A DNA stretch of 10,172 bases from Methanosarcinales archaeon (GCA_013415595.1 JAAEEW010000159.1:1-10172), one strand, 5' to 3'; shown: positions 1-6,205, numbered from the stretch's first letter. Notes: generated by a model from the sequence alone, not told the origin. Numbers and translations: made by a program.

Positions 1-1
1 C

Positions 2-343
2 GCCAACGCCGGCCACGCCCCGCCCTTCGTCATCGACTACGACGGGATGGTGGAGACCCTGAGCGGCGGGGGCATATCCCTGGGCGGGATGGACAGCATC
101 GTCCTGGAGACGGAGAGCCGGGACCTGCTGGAAGGAGAGGTGCTGGTGATCTACTCGGACCAGACGGTGGAGGCCCTGAAGAGGGGATCGGTCTCTGGCC
201 TGGAGGCCCTGATCAGCCTGGTGCGGGAGAACAAAGAGAAGAGCGCGGCTGAGATGGTCCAGGCAGTGGAGTCCAAGATACCGGACGTCCGCCGGGAGAG
301 CAAGGCCGGATCGGCCCTGATAATAGTGAAGTGCTCCTTTTGA
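2..343 (+). CDS. SpoIIE/RsbU-type PP2C phosphatase domain protein, C-terminal end (5' truncated), possibly catalytically degenerate
   Basis: The gene enters from the left edge; the frame is open from base 2 and ends with TGA at 341-343, giving 113 visible residues. They begin with an ANAGH-APPF stretch, matching the NAGHPPP signature of SpoIIE/RsbU-type serine phosphatases. A GG-x-SLGG segment (visible residues 22-29), a strand ending YSDQTVEA (51-58, the usual YTDGVTEA) and a terminal hydrophobic strand (ALIIVK, 105-110) follow in family order. Such domains dephosphorylate phosphoserine or phosphothreonine on partner proteins, often anti-anti-sigma-like STAS proteins, using two metal ions. 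Two things are odd: the Gly of the DG motif is Gln (SDQ), and the DD-x-T motif before the last strand reads AGSA (102-105). The protein may therefore be a non-catalytic relative. Any N-terminal sensor domains lie outside the window. The family call is firm; the activity is doubtful. Confidence 0.72.
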   Translation, partial: ANAGHAPPFVIDYDGMVETLSGGGISLGGMDSIVLETESRDLLEGEVLVIYSDQTVEALKRGSVSGLEALISLVRENKEKSAAEMVQAVESKIPDVRRESKAGSALIIVKCSF

Positions 344-400
344 GAAATGTTCCGGAGAGCTTCTGGCGGATAAGATCCAACCAGGAAAAGCTCTAACCGG

Positions 401-406
401 AAAAAA
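401..406 (-). terminator. T6 run on the minus strand, possible end of the DUF2117 cluster transcript
   Basis: On the minus strand a run of six T lies about 86 bases past the DUF2117 stop codon. Archaeal RNA polymerase commonly stops at T-rich tracts, so this is a plausible 3' end for the four-gene cluster. The plus strand carries A here, so it would not serve the convergent phosphatase gene. No transcript evidence is available. Confidence 0.3.
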
Positions 407-435
407 CCTATGGCCGATGGCTCTGAACCGGTGAG

Positions 436-452
436 GGGGCTTGCGAAGCCCC
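436..452. repeat. Perfect 7-bp inverted repeat (hairpin) between convergent genes
   Basis: GGGGCTT, a GCG loop and AAGCCCC form a perfect stem of seven pairs. It lies in the 148-base gap between the stop of the phosphatase gene (343) and the stop of DUF2117 (492). No T-run follows directly on either strand, so it is not a classical intrinsic terminator. It may stabilise the 3' ends of both transcripts. Bases 455-468 add a weaker TGAG/CTCA pair. I see no gene in this gap. Confidence 0.45.
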
Positions 453-491
453 ATTGAGGCACAGCTCAGAGGGACGGAAATTTCGGGGAGG

Positions 492-1571
492 CTAGATCCG
501 CTCCACGGAGATCAGCCTGTGGCCGGCGGCTTTTGAAATCATGCTCACCAGCTCGTCCGGATCGGGATCGTCGTTGGCCAGGTCATCGATCAAATCCTTC
601 ACCTCCCGGCCCACCAGGTCGTCGTGGCCTGGAAGTACCCTGATCCTGACGCTTCCCCGGGCGGCCCGGGTGATCCCGGCCAGGCCGTCGATGTCCCCGT
701 CCACGATTCCTATCACCGGGATTCCCAGCCGGTACAGGACGTCCCCGGCGATGGCCGTGGTGTCGTCGCCCACCGTGATCACCAGCCCCGCCCCCCTGGC
801 CCTCTCGAAGGCCTCCTCTGCGGCGTGGTCGATGATAACCACTCCCCGGCCCTGGCCGCCCAGGGACCGGGGCGGGGCAGAGGTGCGCCTGATTTGGCCG
901 CTGCGAACGATGGCCCGTCCCAGGTCCACCAGCGGCAGCTTCTCTAGGCCGTGGTCCTTGACCTCCGCCCCTCTGATCTCGATTATCCGGCCGTCCCGGG
1001 CCACTATCTCCACCTGGCTGCTGCAGGCGGTGGCCACCACCGTGCCGTTGACCGAGATCTTCTCCCCGGGAAGGACCCCGGAGATCCCTCTCCTCACCAG
1101 GCCTCCCTCTCTCGCCACCAGGTCCCGGGAGGGGACAAAAGAGATATGCTGCAGCGAAAAACGCTCCTCCACCTTCCGACAGAGCCACTCCGTCTGGCCC
1201 AGCAACGGAGATACGAACCGGCCACCGAAGTCCACGTGCAGCAGGTTTACGCCCGGGCTGACCCGCCGGGCCACCAGGGAGGCGAAGGCCAGGCCCGTCT
1301 CCAGGGTCTTGGCCCGGTTGAGGAGCACCACCGCCCTGCATCCTCCCAGGTCCCGGACCGACTGGCTGGGGGTCCTGGGACTGCTGATGTCTATGCGGCC
1401 TTCCAGGGCGGCGTCGATTGCCGCCACCCGGCCCATTGTGCCGCCCAGCACCGCTATGGCCGGCAGAAAGCCCTCCAGCCAGTCCAGAAAAGCCAGGGCC
1501 TCCCCGGAGTCCAGGACCTCGGGGCCGTGGATCACCACCCCTACTTTATCCGCCGGTCTCCAGGTTGTCAT
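492..1571 (-). CDS. DUF2117 family protein, function unknown
   Basis: This 359-residue protein begins, after a short leader, with VGVVIHGPEVLDSG (residues 10-23), which I recognise as the N-terminal signature of DUF2117, a family known to me mainly from methanogens. The N-terminal half (about 10-130) alternates hydrophobic strands and helices, including a GGTMGRVAAIDAA stretch. A central part (about 165-225) has short strands like a small beta domain (SVNGTVVAT, then VEIVARDGRIIEI). The C-terminal half contains a hydrophobic strand followed by DHAAEEAFERA, then ITVGDDTTAIAGDVLYRLGI and GIVDGDIDG (about 244-296). The Asp- and Gly-rich loops could bind a nucleotide or metal, but that is only a guess. 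There is no signal peptide or membrane segment, so it is probably cytoplasmic. The ATG at 1571 overlaps the end of the DUF2098 gene by 26 bases, suggesting translational coupling. No strong ribosome-binding site is visible; a slightly later start is possible. Confidence 0.82.
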   Translation of the reverse strand: MTTWRPADKVGVVIHGPEVLDSGEALAFLDWLEGFLPAIAVLGGTMGRVAAIDAALEGRIDISSPRTPSQSVRDLGGCRAVVLLNRAKTLETGLAFASLVARRVSPGVNLLHVDFGGRFVSPLLGQTEWLCRKVEERFSLQHISFVPSRDLVAREGGLVRRGISGVLPGEKISVNGTVVATACSSQVEIVARDGRIIEIRGAEVKDHGLEKLPLVDLGRAIVRSGQIRRTSAPPRSLGGQGRGVVIIDHAAEEAFERARGAGLVITVGDDTTAIAGDVLYRLGIPVIGIVDGDIDGLAGITRAARGSVRIRVLPGHDDLVGREVKDLIDDLANDDPDPDELVSMISKAAGHRLISVERI

Positions 1572-1824
1572 CCTGCATCTTGACTTCTTCCATCATCCGT
1601 TCCTTGGCCTTGAGCTTCTCCTTCAGGTCGTCCATGCTCATGGGGCCCAGCTCTTTACGCTCCGGGACCCGCTCGATGACCTCCAGCGTGGAAATGTGGT
1701 AAAATAGCTGAGTTGAGTCCAGCATGGCCCACTTCTGGCCGTCGTCTTCCTCTTTGACCACCTTGACCACGCCCACGGTTCCCGTGCCGTTGTACCTGAC
1801 CAGAGATCCTTCTGCAATCTCCAT
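1546..1824 (-). CDS. DUF2098 family small protein
   Basis: This is a 92-residue protein. The N-terminal part (about residues 5-50) reads GSLVRYNGTGTVGVVKVV, then a KWAMLDSTQLFYH segment and STLEVIE. That is the DUF2098 pattern: a small barrel-like beta domain seen in methanogen proteins of similar length. The last 40 residues are highly charged and helix-forming (DDLKEKLKAKERMMEEVK), perhaps a coiled tail for protein contacts. The biochemical role is unknown. The start ATG is preceded by GGGGTGG with about five bases of spacing, a reasonable ribosome-binding site. The gap to the upstream gene's stop codon is only 19 bases, and the 3' end overlaps DUF2117, so the genes are almost certainly co-transcribed. 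Confidence 0.82.
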   Translation of the reverse strand: MEIAEGSLVRYNGTGTVGVVKVVKEEDDGQKWAMLDSTQLFYHISTLEVIERVPERKELGPMSMDDLKEKLKAKERMMEEVKMQDDNLETGG

Positions 1825-1843
1825 GATTCCACCCCTAACTTTT

Positions 1844-2296
1844 TTAGAATTTCTCCACCGTCAAGCGGCCCTGGAAGCCCTCCACCAGGGCCCCGTCGGG
1901 CAGAGCCTTAACCACCAGTCCGTCTAACTCCGGAGGGCCGCAAAGCACGTCCTGCTCCGGGTGCGTCCCGGGCTGGATGTGACAGCTCAGCCTGGTCAGG
2001 CCGCCTATGGAGAGGACGACCTTAAGCCGTCTGGAGGCAGGGTGGCCCCTGGGCAGAACTATGAGAGGCATTTCCATCTCTCGAACCTGAAATAATGTAC
2101 ACCACAGCCCCCGCAACACGGTCTCCCCGGTGCCGAAGGCCGAGGCCACCATCAGGTCGTGCTCATCGGTGAACAGGACGATCTCTTCCTCGTCCGTTTC
2201 CAGATAGAAGAACTGGCCCCGGGTCTTGACCAGGGCCAGTGTGGCGGTCGTTCCGCTTAAGTATGCTATCTCGTCTGTGCGAAGGCTTACCCTCAT
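1844..2296 (-). CDS. Unrecognised 150-residue protein in the DUF2098/DUF2117 cluster
   Basis: I do not recognise this family. The protein is 150 residues long, soluble in appearance and rich in short hydrophobic beta strands (ATLALVKT, FFYLET, EIVLFTD, LIVLPRG, LKVVLSIGG, LVVKALPDG). It has three scattered cysteines (about 66, 105 and 119) that do not form a CxxC metal site. There is no signal peptide or membrane span. It is likely a real gene because its ATG shares the ATGA junction with the stop codon of the upstream zinc-ribbon gene, its stop is 19 bases before the DUF2098 start, and its strand matches the cluster. With no good ribosome-binding site of its own, translation probably depends on coupling to the upstream gene. 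It could be a divergent member of a methanogen-specific DUF. Confidence 0.7.
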   Translation of the reverse strand: MRVSLRTDEIAYLSGTTATLALVKTRGQFFYLETDEEEIVLFTDEHDLMVASAFGTGETVLRGLWCTLFQVREMEMPLIVLPRGHPASRRLKVVLSIGGLTRLSCHIQPGTHPEQDVLCGPPELDGLVVKALPDGALVEGFQGRLTVEKF

Positions 2297-2451
2297 CGAG
2301 CATCAGCCTTGACGTTCCTCGACTTGCAGGACGGACACATGGGCCTTCTTCCCATGCCCTTGAACTTGTTCCCGCACTCCACGCAGACATAGTCCTTTGT
2401 GGCCAGGCCTTCCATCTCCCCCAGGTCCGGTCCACCGCCTACCGTACACAT
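2293..2451 (-). CDS. Small zinc-ribbon protein (52 residues)
   Basis: A short frame of 52 residues starts at ATG 2449-2451 and stops at TGA 2293-2295. It carries two CxxC pairs: CVEC (residues 23-26) and CPSC (39-42), separated by GNKFKGMGRRPM. This is a rubredoxin-like or zinc-ribbon knuckle that should bind one zinc or iron. A Gly-rich N-terminus (MCTVGGGPDLGE) has a further cysteine at position 2. It could bind RNA, DNA or a partner protein; the sequence does not decide. It is the first gene of the cluster: a TATA box lies about 40 bases upstream, a GGAG sits 11 bases before the ATG, and its stop overlaps the next gene's start by four bases (ATGA). No in-frame upstream start exists near the promoter. 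Confidence 0.78.
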   Translation of the reverse strand: MCTVGGGPDLGEMEGLATKDYVCVECGNKFKGMGRRPMCPSCKSRNVKADAR

Positions 2452-2486
2452 CTCAAAGTCATCTCCATGTTTATTGGGGAGATTTA

Positions 2487-2496
2487 CCTATTTAAG
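2487..2496 (-). promoter_or_regulatory. TATA-box promoter for the zinc ribbon-DUF2117 cluster
   Basis: On the minus strand CTTAAATAGG resembles an archaeal TATA box. Its centre near 2491 predicts a transcript start near 2465, just before or within the GGAG at 2466-2463 and about 14 bases from the ATG at 2451. The surrounding DNA is GC-rich, so this AT patch stands out. It makes the downstream cluster a separate transcription unit, although read-through from the UPF0200 gene, 84 bases upstream on the same strand, is also possible. Confidence 0.5.
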
Positions 2497-2535
2497 TCAG
2501 GCGGGCTTTTGCTGCCCCCCGGCCGTCCCGGGCCG

Positions 2536-3141
2536 TCAGCGTGAGAGGCCTTCCAGGATCGCCCGCACCTTTTCCTGAAACTCCTCCAGGCTGCCATCGT
2601 TGGATATTCTGATATCTGCGGCCTGGATGGCCTCGCACATGCCCCAGCCCAGCTCCCGGCACTCCCTCCTCTCCAGGGCCTCGGCGGTATGTCGCAGGCC
2701 GGGATCGCAGGGGGAGAAGACCCGGGCGTCGGCAGCCTCTGCCGGGCCGGGAGCAGAGTCGTCCGGCCGTCCGCGAGAGGCGATCCAGCCCAGCCGGGAC
2801 TGGGGTGGGGCGTAGACCTCCACCAGATGGAAGTCCCGGCAGCTATCCCTGAAAAACTCCACCTCCGCCAGGCTCCTGATCCCGTCCACCACCACCACGC
2901 CGCCTCCCCGGATCATGGCCAGGCAGCCCCTGGCGATGGCCGCCGCCCCATCCTTCTCCCGCAGGGAGTTGCCGACCATCCCCAGGTTGGAGTCGGTGGG
3001 GTCCAGGCTCCGGCGCCGGGCCTCAGCCCGGATCACGTCGCCCATGATCACCACCTCCAGGCCCATCTCCCTGGCTACCCGGGAGGCCTCGCTCTTGCCC
3101 GAGCCGGGCATGCCCACAAACCCGATTATCTTCATATCCAT
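2536..3141 (-). CDS. UPF0200 family P-loop nucleotide kinase-like protein
   Basis: This 201-residue cytoplasmic protein has a Walker A loop GMPGSGKS (residues 10-17), the family's GDVIRAEA segment (34-41), a Walker B-like VVVVDGIRS (82-90), a SRGRPDD lid region (122-128) and the C-terminal RELGWGMCEAIQAADIRISN block (162-181). These in order define UPF0200, an archaeal family related to adenylate and dephospho-CoA kinases; its substrate is not established. Compared with my memory of the family, about 20 residues are inserted between the DD of the lid and the ERRECRELGWG helix (about 129-152). I chose ATG 3141 because GAGG lies six bases upstream and the family begins with MKIIG. A longer frame from 3210 would overlap the upstream gene and add 23 unconserved residues. 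The NrdG-like gene ends 31 bases upstream, so both probably share the hel308 transcript. Confidence 0.85.
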   Translation of the reverse strand: MDMKIIGFVGMPGSGKSEASRVAREMGLEVVIMGDVIRAEARRRSLDPTDSNLGMVGNSLREKDGAAAIARGCLAMIRGGGVVVVDGIRSLAEVEFFRDSCRDFHLVEVYAPPQSRLGWIASRGRPDDSAPGPAEAADARVFSPCDPGLRHTAEALERRECRELGWGMCEAIQAADIRISNDGSLEEFQEKVRAILEGLSR

Positions 3142-3172
3142 CGTGGCCCTCGGTTCGCTACCTGCACCCCGG

Positions 3173-4003
3173 TCAGAGATCAATCTTATGCCCTGAACGC
3201 CCCGCCTCACGCACCTGGACCGGAAGCCCCCGGATCCGGTCCGCCAGGGACCTGAGCTCCTCCACCGGCAGGGGGGTGAAGTCCTCGTCCCGGGGAAGTC
3301 CCTGCTGCAGGACCAGGGAGTGCAGGCGTCCGGCAGGGTGGCTCTCCAGGCGGCTGGAGACCAGGCGGGCGATCTCCAGGACCTCCTCGGCGGAGGGGAT
3401 GTCGGGAAATACGGTCACCCGCACCTCGGTGGAGACGCCGCCGGCCAGGCAGACCTCCAGGCTTTGCAGCACCCGGAGGAGCACTCCCCGGGCACCGGCG
3501 GCCCGGGCGTACTCCTCCTCCCGGGGGGCAGCCTTCAGGTCCAGGAAGACCCGGTCCACCAGCCCCTGGCCGATTATCTGCTGCAGTGGCTCCGGGTAAA
3601 AGCCGCAGGTCTCCAGGCCCACCTCCAGCCCCAGCTTCCTGGCCTGCCTGGCCAACGACCGGACCGCCCGGGGCTGCATCAGGGGCTCGCCGCCGGAGAA
3701 GACCAGGCTGCTGATGAGCGAGCCGGAGGGAGGCTTTGAGACATCCACCTGCTCCTGGAGGAACTGGCCCAGGGTGGCCTGGTCCGATGGCCGCCGGCTC
3801 TGGCGGGGACGGGACCAGCGGGCCATGAGGTCGCCGTCCACGAAGGATAGACGGGCCGGGGTGTGGCCCTCCTGAAGCTCCCGGTTCTGGCAGTGAGGAC
3901 ACCTCAGGGGGCAGCCCCGCAGGAAGACCACCGTGGCTGAGCGGCCCTCCCAGTCCACGGTGGAGAGGTGGACCACGCCACCAAGGTTAAGCCTGATCTC
4001 CAT
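3173..4003 (-). CDS. nrdG: Radical SAM protein, anaerobic ribonucleoside-triphosphate reductase activating protein (NrdG-like)
   Basis: This 276-residue protein has the radical SAM cluster motif C-x3-C-x2-C (C31, C35, C38) in FLRGCPLRCPHCQN, preceded by the family's STVDWEGR entry, and a SAM-binding GGE at 104-106 in VFSGGEPL. A later strand LETCGF and VFLDLKA complete the partial TIM barrel. The pattern matches the NrdG2-type activase, which uses SAM and a 4Fe-4S cluster to install the glycyl radical on anaerobic ribonucleotide reductase NrdD. The stretch between the cysteines and GGE is about 20 residues longer than I expect and is Arg/Ser/Pro-rich (about 60-78). No nrdD gene is in the window, so another glycyl-radical partner cannot be excluded. 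The ATG at 4003 overlaps the hel308 3' end by 17 bases, implying coupled translation. Confidence 0.8.
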   Translation of the reverse strand: MEIRLNLGGVVHLSTVDWEGRSATVVFLRGCPLRCPHCQNRELQEGHTPARLSFVDGDLMARWSRPRQSRRPSDQATLGQFLQEQVDVSKPPSGSLISSLVFSGGEPLMQPRAVRSLARQARKLGLEVGLETCGFYPEPLQQIIGQGLVDRVFLDLKAAPREEEYARAAGARGVLLRVLQSLEVCLAGGVSTEVRVTVFPDIPSAEEVLEIARLVSSRLESHPAGRLHSLVLQQGLPRDEDFTPLPVEELRSLADRIRGLPVQVREAGRSGHKIDL

Positions 4004-6107
4004 TCATCCGCCCCCAGCGGTCTATGGACTCCTCCGGCTCCCGGAGCTGGCTTGCCACCTTCTCCCCGATCCGGGGGCCCAGGATAGCGGCGATCTCCTC
4101 CGGCCTGGCCGCTCGCAGCCGGTCCAGGCTGGTGTAGCCGGCCTGGAACAGCTTTCTGGCCCTCACCCGGCCCACCCCTTTCAGCTCCAGAAGGGCCAGC
4201 AGGTCCGGCCCGGCTCCGTAGTGGATGCGCTGGCTCAGCCTCTGTGCCTGGAAGGTCACCCCCAGCTCCAGGTGCTTGGAGATCTCGGCGGCGGAGTGCA
4301 TCAGCCACTCCCCGGTCTCCGCCACCCTTCGCACGTCCCCGGGGCCGATGCGGTACCTGGCGCTGATCTCCTCCTCCCGCACCTCATTTATCCAGTCCAG
4401 GAGGAGGGAGGCGGTCTTCACCTGCCGGAGCAGGAAGTCGTAGTTCTCCTCCGGGTTGAGCTCGTGGATGTGCTGGTCGATGAACTCCTCCAGCCAGGCG
4501 TCGGACTGGTTCACGTAGAGCTGCTCCATGTTGGGGGTCATGGTGATCATGTGGATAAGGCTCAGGTCTGGGGGCCGGGATAGGGCCCGCATCCGGTCCA
4601 CCATGATCCTGGCCCCCAGGGGATCGATGTACAGCTTGGAGACCAGCGAGCCCAGACGGGTGGGGCGCAGGTCGTCCTCCAGGCTGGTGATCATGCCGCT
4701 CTCCTCCAGGAAGGCCAGCACCCGCTCCAGGGTCACGTCCAGCCTCCAGGGGTCCTGCTGGTGGGCGTAGAAGGTGGTGGCGATGAAGTCCTTCAGCTCC
4801 TGGATGCTGGAGGCAAATCCGCTGGCAACCGTAGACAGGAGGTGGGTGCGTAGAGCAATCTCGCTGGCCAGTTTGGACCAGATCTCCTCCGGCTGGCCGA
4901 AGATGTAGTGCCCCATCAGCTCCTGCAGCTCGGGCTGGCTGCGGGCCATGAGCAGGGACTCGCCGTAGGGGTCCAGGCCCGGCCGCCCGGCCCGACCGGC
5001 CATCTGCCGGTACTCCATCACCGGGATGGGGGTCATGCCCCGGCCGGACTCGTACCTCTTGTAGCTCTTGATCAGCACCCTTCGCGCCGGCAGGTTAAGC
5101 CCGGCGGCCAGGGTGGGAGTGCTGGCTATCACCTTGATCTGGTTGCTGCGAAATCCGTCCTCCACCACCCGGCGATGCTCGGGCAGGAGGCCGGCGTGGT
5201 GAAAGGCGGTGCCCCGGGAGACGCAGTCCGCCAGACGGCGGGCGGTCTCGCTCTCACCGGAGGCCAGAATCTTCTCCGCCAGATCCATAGACCCCTGGCC
5301 CAGGGCCTGGCCCAGCTTGATGGCCGTGGCCTCGGCATTCCGGCGGCTGTTCTCGAAGATCAGTATCTGAGCCCCCTCATCCAGGGTGTCTTTGACCAGG
5401 GAGAGCACCTCGTCGCCGCTGTTCCTGAGGGGCACCTCCTGGTCCACGAAGGACATCTTGCGCCGCAGAATCACCCCCTCCCGCAGGGTGATGGGCCGCC
5501 AGTCGCTGGAGACCAGCTCCGCCTGCAGCCAGTCGGCCATCTCCCGGGCGTTGGCCACGGTGGCGGATAGCCCGATGACCTGCATCTCCGGGTTGAGCCT
5601 CACCAGCTTGGTCAGGGTCATCTCCAGGGTGGGGCCCCGGTTGGCCGAGTTCAGGAGGTGGATCTCGTCGGCCACCAGAACACCCAGCTCCCTGATCCAG
5701 GATGCCCCGTTTCTCATCAGGGAGTCGGCCTTCTCCGAGGTGGCCACTATGATCTGGTTCTTGCCCAGGCGCTCGTCCCGCCGGTCGAAGTCGCCGGTGC
5801 TGATGCCTACCGTTATTCCCAGCCTGCGAAACCGGCTGAAGGCCTCGAACTTCTCCGAGGCCAGGGCCCTCAAGGGCACGATATAAAGCGATCTCTTCCC
5901 GGCCAGGGCGGCTTTGACCATGGCCAGCTCGGCCAGTAGCGTCTTTCCCGCCGCCGTGGGGATGGCCAGGAGCATGTTCTTCCCGTCCAGCAGCCCCCGC
6001 TCGACGGCCTCTGCCTGGGGCGGGTACAGCTCCAATATGCCCCGCTCCAGGTACAGGTCGATCACCTCCCGGGGAAGCCAGGTCTGCAGGTCTTTAATCT
6101 CCAACAT
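3987..6107 (-). CDS. hel308: ATP-dependent DNA helicase Hel308 (Ski2-like, superfamily 2)
   Basis: This 706-residue protein is the archaeal counterpart of HELQ/PolQ helicases: a 3'-to-5' DNA translocase that acts at stalled or damaged replication forks and removes lagging-strand parental DNA. Visible motifs are the Q-like YPPQ (28-31), Walker A TAAGKT (51-56), motif II DEIH (147-150), motif III SAT (181-183), motif IV around FENSRRNAE (251-259), motif V STPTLAAGLNLPARRV (329-344) and motif VI QMAGRAGRPG (368-377). A winged-helix and ratchet region follows, and the last 68 residues hold a helix-hairpin-helix (GVGRVRARKLFQAGYTSL). The length is normal for Hel308 and all catalytic residues are present. 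The start ATG fits the family's N-terminus (LPREVIDLY near residue 11) but has no clear Shine-Dalgarno. It is the first gene of a minus-strand group with the NrdG-like and UPF0200 genes. Confidence 0.95.
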   Translation of the reverse strand: MLEIKDLQTWLPREVIDLYLERGILELYPPQAEAVERGLLDGKNMLLAIPTAAGKTLLAELAMVKAALAGKRSLYIVPLRALASEKFEAFSRFRRLGITVGISTGDFDRRDERLGKNQIIVATSEKADSLMRNGASWIRELGVLVADEIHLLNSANRGPTLEMTLTKLVRLNPEMQVIGLSATVANAREMADWLQAELVSSDWRPITLREGVILRRKMSFVDQEVPLRNSGDEVLSLVKDTLDEGAQILIFENSRRNAEATAIKLGQALGQGSMDLAEKILASGESETARRLADCVSRGTAFHHAGLLPEHRRVVEDGFRSNQIKVIASTPTLAAGLNLPARRVLIKSYKRYESGRGMTPIPVMEYRQMAGRAGRPGLDPYGESLLMARSQPELQELMGHYIFGQPEEIWSKLASEIALRTHLLSTVASGFASSIQELKDFIATTFYAHQQDPWRLDVTLERVLAFLEESGMITSLEDDLRPTRLGSLVSKLYIDPLGARIMVDRMRALSRPPDLSLIHMITMTPNMEQLYVNQSDAWLEEFIDQHIHELNPEENYDFLLRQVKTASLLLDWINEVREEEISARYRIGPGDVRRVAETGEWLMHSAAEISKHLELGVTFQAQRLSQRIHYGAGPDLLALLELKGVGRVRARKLFQAGYTSLDRLRAARPEEIAAILGPRIGEKVASQLREPEESIDRWGRMNGDQA

Positions 6108-6120
6108 CGATAAACCCTAC

Positions 6121-6140
6121 TCTTATATACTTACATACTT
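6121..6140 (-). promoter_or_regulatory. AT-rich promoter element upstream of hel308
   Basis: On the minus strand AAGTATGTAAGTATATAAGA contains a good TATA box (TATATAAG, 6129-6122) and a weaker one (AAGTATGT). The good box is centred only about 19 bases before the ATG at 6107, closer than the usual 26-27 bases to a transcript start. The weaker box would place the start about two bases before the ATG. Either way the mRNA has almost no leader, which agrees with the lack of a ribosome-binding site. Confidence 0.5.
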
Positions 6141-6147
6141 CAGTACT

Positions 6148-6165
6148 CCGGCAATGGACTGCCGG
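6148..6165. repeat. Perfect 6-bp inverted repeat CCGGCA-N6-TGCCGG between divergent promoters
   Basis: CCGGCA, six bases (ATGGAC) and TGCCGG form a perfect dyad. An adjoining 8-bp palindrome CTGATCAG lies at 6166-6173. Both sit between the TATA boxes of hel308 and dapL, upstream of each. The dyad is suitable for a dimeric regulator, but no regulator is identified and such short dyads can arise by chance. Confidence 0.4.
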
Positions 6166-6176
6166 CTGATCAGTAT

Positions 6177-6198
6177 TACAGTCCTGCGATACAGTCCT
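6177..6198. repeat. Direct repeat TACAGTCCT, two copies 13 bp apart
   Basis: TACAGTCCT occurs at 6177-6185 and 6190-6198. The second copy abuts and shares one base with the dapL TATA box, covering the position where the BRE element is read by TFB. A protein bound here could block or recruit the basal machinery. The exact nine-base match in a 140-base intergenic region is suggestive only. Confidence 0.4.
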
Positions 6199-6205
6199 AT
6201 AATTA
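6198..6205 (+). promoter_or_regulatory. TATA box for dapL-leuS
   Basis: TATAATTA is centred near 6201, predicting transcription from about 6228. That leaves a leader of about 20 bases containing GGAG at 6234-6237, ten bases before the dapL ATG. The spacing fits an archaeal promoter well. Confidence 0.6.

Noticed and set aside
541..1707. Long plus-strand open frame (388 codons) opposite DUF2117 and DUF2098
   Set aside because: It is Ser/Pro/Arg-rich low-complexity sequence with no recognisable motif, and the opposite strand has two clear protein families. High GC produces long antisense frames.
2520..2535. CGGCC-GTCCCG-GGCCG inverted repeat just after the UPF0200 stop as a terminator
   Set aside because: The arms are only five bases in very GC-rich DNA and no T-run follows on the minus strand, so chance is a sufficient explanation.
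3142..3210. Upstream ATG extending the UPF0200 protein by 23 residues
   Set aside because: It would overlap the NrdG-like gene by 38 bases and adds residues unlike the family. The ATG at 3141 has a well-spaced GAGG.
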